A DNA stretch of 64,000 nucleotides. Origin: Syngnathus acus. Lineage: Eukaryota > Chordata > Actinopteri > Syngnathiformes > Syngnathidae. A program made the position numbers and the translations under genes. The DNA is taken from the NCBI RefSeq assembly GCF_901709675.1, contig NC_051095.1:15979956-16043955 (forward strand). The letters run 5' to 3'. This document shows positions 61,962 to 64,000 of the stretch, piece after piece (position 1 is the first letter of the stretch; every line of letters starts with the position of its first letter). The notes under the pieces were generated by a model. It saw only the letters and a list, made by a program, of their open reading frames with translations, searched no databases and was not told the DNA's origin.

Positions 61962-62410
61962 TACCTCGGTCTATAAGTGACACTCTTCTTCATGATTTGG
62001 CTAGTCCTGTGACTTTTACTCAAGTGTGACTCGTCTAGATCAAAAATTGAATAAAATCCCTGGTCCCCAATAGTGTTAATGCTCTGTGCATTACTGCTAC
62101 TTTCTTTCCACCGGCGGTAATGCGCCAAAAGGCTCTGCCAACTGACAAAAGACAATAAAAGAAGAAACCTAAGGAGCATTTGAATAATGGTGTGAATTTT
62201 CACGGCCAGATTGAAGCAGTGCGCGCTCGGAGCATAAAGTATCTGCAAATGCAACCACGTATAGGATCAGCGGTTTTGGAGGGAGAGTCAGAGTTCTACT
62301 AGTCTACCGTTGGCTTACGTTTTTGCTTTTTCTTCTTCTAGGTGATGCATTTTTTGGCTGGTGCAACATACCCTGGAGCGGCATAAACTGTAGTCCGAAA
62401 AATACGATAA
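61962..62410. mobile_element. GACTATAAGTCGC-type MITE, diverged copy
   Basis: The left end cctcggtctataagtgacac and the right end aactgtagtccgaaaaatac are remnants of the family ends. A 97-codon minus-strand frame inside includes a hydrophobic run but lies wholly within the repeat. Confidence 0.55.
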
Positions 62411-63484
62411 CTAACTATAAATGATGATAAAACAAAGACAAACATTTACTATAACCAGACAAACAAGCTAGCTAGGCAGTCTCAATTGGGCTGAAGTTTA
62501 CTAAGACCCTTCATTTGTTGCCGTACGTGACGGAGTCAGAGAGCAGCAGCACATTACCGACGGAGGCATTGATACAGTGCCGAGATATGCTTCATTGACC
62601 GTAGTGCTTAACAGTCTATTTAATGCTCATAGACTTCTGAGCATATCACTTAAGGAAGGCTGTTTGCCTCCACTCGACACATTCGCAATCAAATCCTAAC
62701 ATACAGTACGTCACGTATATTGAGATCCTCATTCAGGTGACAACACTCTTATAAGGGTCTGAAAATTATGTTTTGATGATTGATATCTCACGTCTACTCA
62801 AAACTCCATTGAAATCACCACATATTTGTGCACATTCCTATAATAGAGCTTGTCATTACCTACTACGTACTTATGGTCTGAGTTCTTTTGAATGTCAGAT
62901 TCTCCTGTTTTGAGCTGCCACTTTGAGTTAGTGTGATTTTCTTACAAATTCCTATTAATATTTTTGACATTGTGAATATTTAGGAGTGGAACCGTTCACA
63001 AAATCCACGGTTTGGTTGGTATGGTCACAGTTTTCATTTCAGGTTTGCATTTTAATTCTGTTTATTTACTAAATGACTAATAAAAAAAAAATTGCGGGGA
63101 TTCAAAGTTTCACAGATGAGCTGATATGTTAGTCTTGTTGCCGTTATACGCATATGTTGCTCGCACACTGTCGCACTTTGGTTAACAACTCTCTACAGCC
63201 GTCATCATACCACAAAGTGATCTTATACAGCAGACCAAATGTACAAGATAAAGACGCTGACACAACTCTCGTCATATGTGCAAATGTGCTTTTCTTAAAA
63301 AGGAAAGCATACGCACACATTTCTCACCAACACCCATCTGCATTGAGAAAGTGCAAGGTGAGCGTCTCCTCGGTACGTCCCAAGGCATTAGCAGCGCATC
63401 ACAATTAATCCACACAACAGAGAGCAGTGCCAGTTAAAAGATGTTCTCAATCATTTAACATTTACAATAATATGAATTTAGAGT

Positions 63485-63670
63485 TCATCCACCCATACTC
63501 TGTACCATTTATCCTCACACGGGTCATGGCCGTGCTGGAGCCTATCACAGCTGAATTTGAAGGAGAGATGAGGACAATCTATGTACGGTAAGCACAGAGA
63601 TAAAATACAAACTCTACACAGGGAAGGTTGAATCTTGGATTTAAACCCAAGACCCCCGAACAGAACATTC
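63485..63670 (+). repeat. Decayed dispersed fish repeat
   Basis: catccacccatactctgtac, gtgctggagcctatcacagc, aaactctacacagggaaggt and atttaaacccaagacccccg follow the order of the family at 34245-34580. Confidence 0.65.
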
Positions 63671-64000
63671 GTAGACGGTCCATCTTGATTTTCATGTCGA
63701 TGCCAGCCTCATTTGGTCTTTTGGGGAAATTGGTCTGCCCTGTGTCATGTTCTGTGGAAGTTTCTTTCGACACCTGACAATTTAGTGGCATAAAGTCATC
63801 TGAACATTAAGCCTTCTGGAACCACATCTAACTATTGCCGCAAGATAAATAGATCACTTATATGTGCGGAATGTCATTGTATTACATTCATAAATATGAC
63901 AGCAGTGTGCATCAAATCCTCCGAATCATTGTAGAAATTAATTCATTTAATCCATTATTATTGTTGTAATTTTAAATATATTTTACAAAGTAAACCCCTG

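Larger units (their letters stand above)
60500..64000 (-). other. spock1 intron running off the right edge
   Basis: 3.5 kb searched for the preceding testican exon (DNDQWLS-like and WNRFRD) without success. Holds a diverged MITE (about 61962-62410) and a decayed dispersed repeat (about 63485-63670). Confidence 0.65.

Noticed and set aside
61961-62254. 97-codon minus-strand frame with a leucine-rich start resembling a signal peptide
   Set aside because: It lies entirely within a decayed MITE copy and has no family resemblance. It also does not match the missing testican N-terminal exons.

Overview
This window is vertebrate genomic DNA, almost certainly from a teleost fish, and not microbial. 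It holds intron-rich genes with GT-AG splice sites, AT-rich introns, long (AC)n and (ATCC)n arrays, and typical fish transposon families: hAT copies with 8-base duplications, L2-type LINEs, Rex3-like GATGG-tailed fragments and a solo LTR. Three real protein-coding genes are present. I rebuilt them exon by exon; in every case the splice phases agree across all junctions. Nearly all other open frames are chance or lie inside repeats.

Layout. (1) 1-4526, minus strand: the 5' part of dele1, eight exons coding for the first 306 residues of the mitochondrial stress relay protein; the rest lies off the left edge. (2) 4527-5977: a 1.45 kb head-to-head spacer whose dele1-proximal side carries a near-perfect 30-base palindrome, an ETS/GABP-type motif and an ATF/C/EBP-like motif. 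(3) 5978-18999, plus strand: a complete Bicaudal-C gene of 19 exons and 902 codons, with KH and KH-like modules and a C-terminal SAM domain, followed by a poly(A) signal at 19368. Its position between dele1 and spock1 (both on human 5q31, whereas human BICC1 is on chromosome 10) suggests the bicc2 paralogue. (4) 19.4-23.6 kb: a convergent spacer that must include the spock1 3'UTR. (5) 23622-60499, minus strand: spock1 (testican-1) from its 3' end up to a 9-base microexon. The signal-peptide exons lie off the right edge. Introns of up to about 8 kb hold LINEs, a solo LTR, minisatellites and MITEs. (6) 60.5-64 kb: spock1 intron with two old repeats.

The three genes are not a functional unit; they are neighbours on the chromosome. 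DELE1 relays mitochondrial stress, BICC proteins bind and silence mRNAs, and testican is a secreted calcium-binding proteoglycan. The most interesting signals are in spock1: a 9-base microexon coding EAE, and an 81-base, phase-symmetric, open candidate cassette exon (27 extra residues) that I do not recognise from any testican. No new multi-gene system was found.
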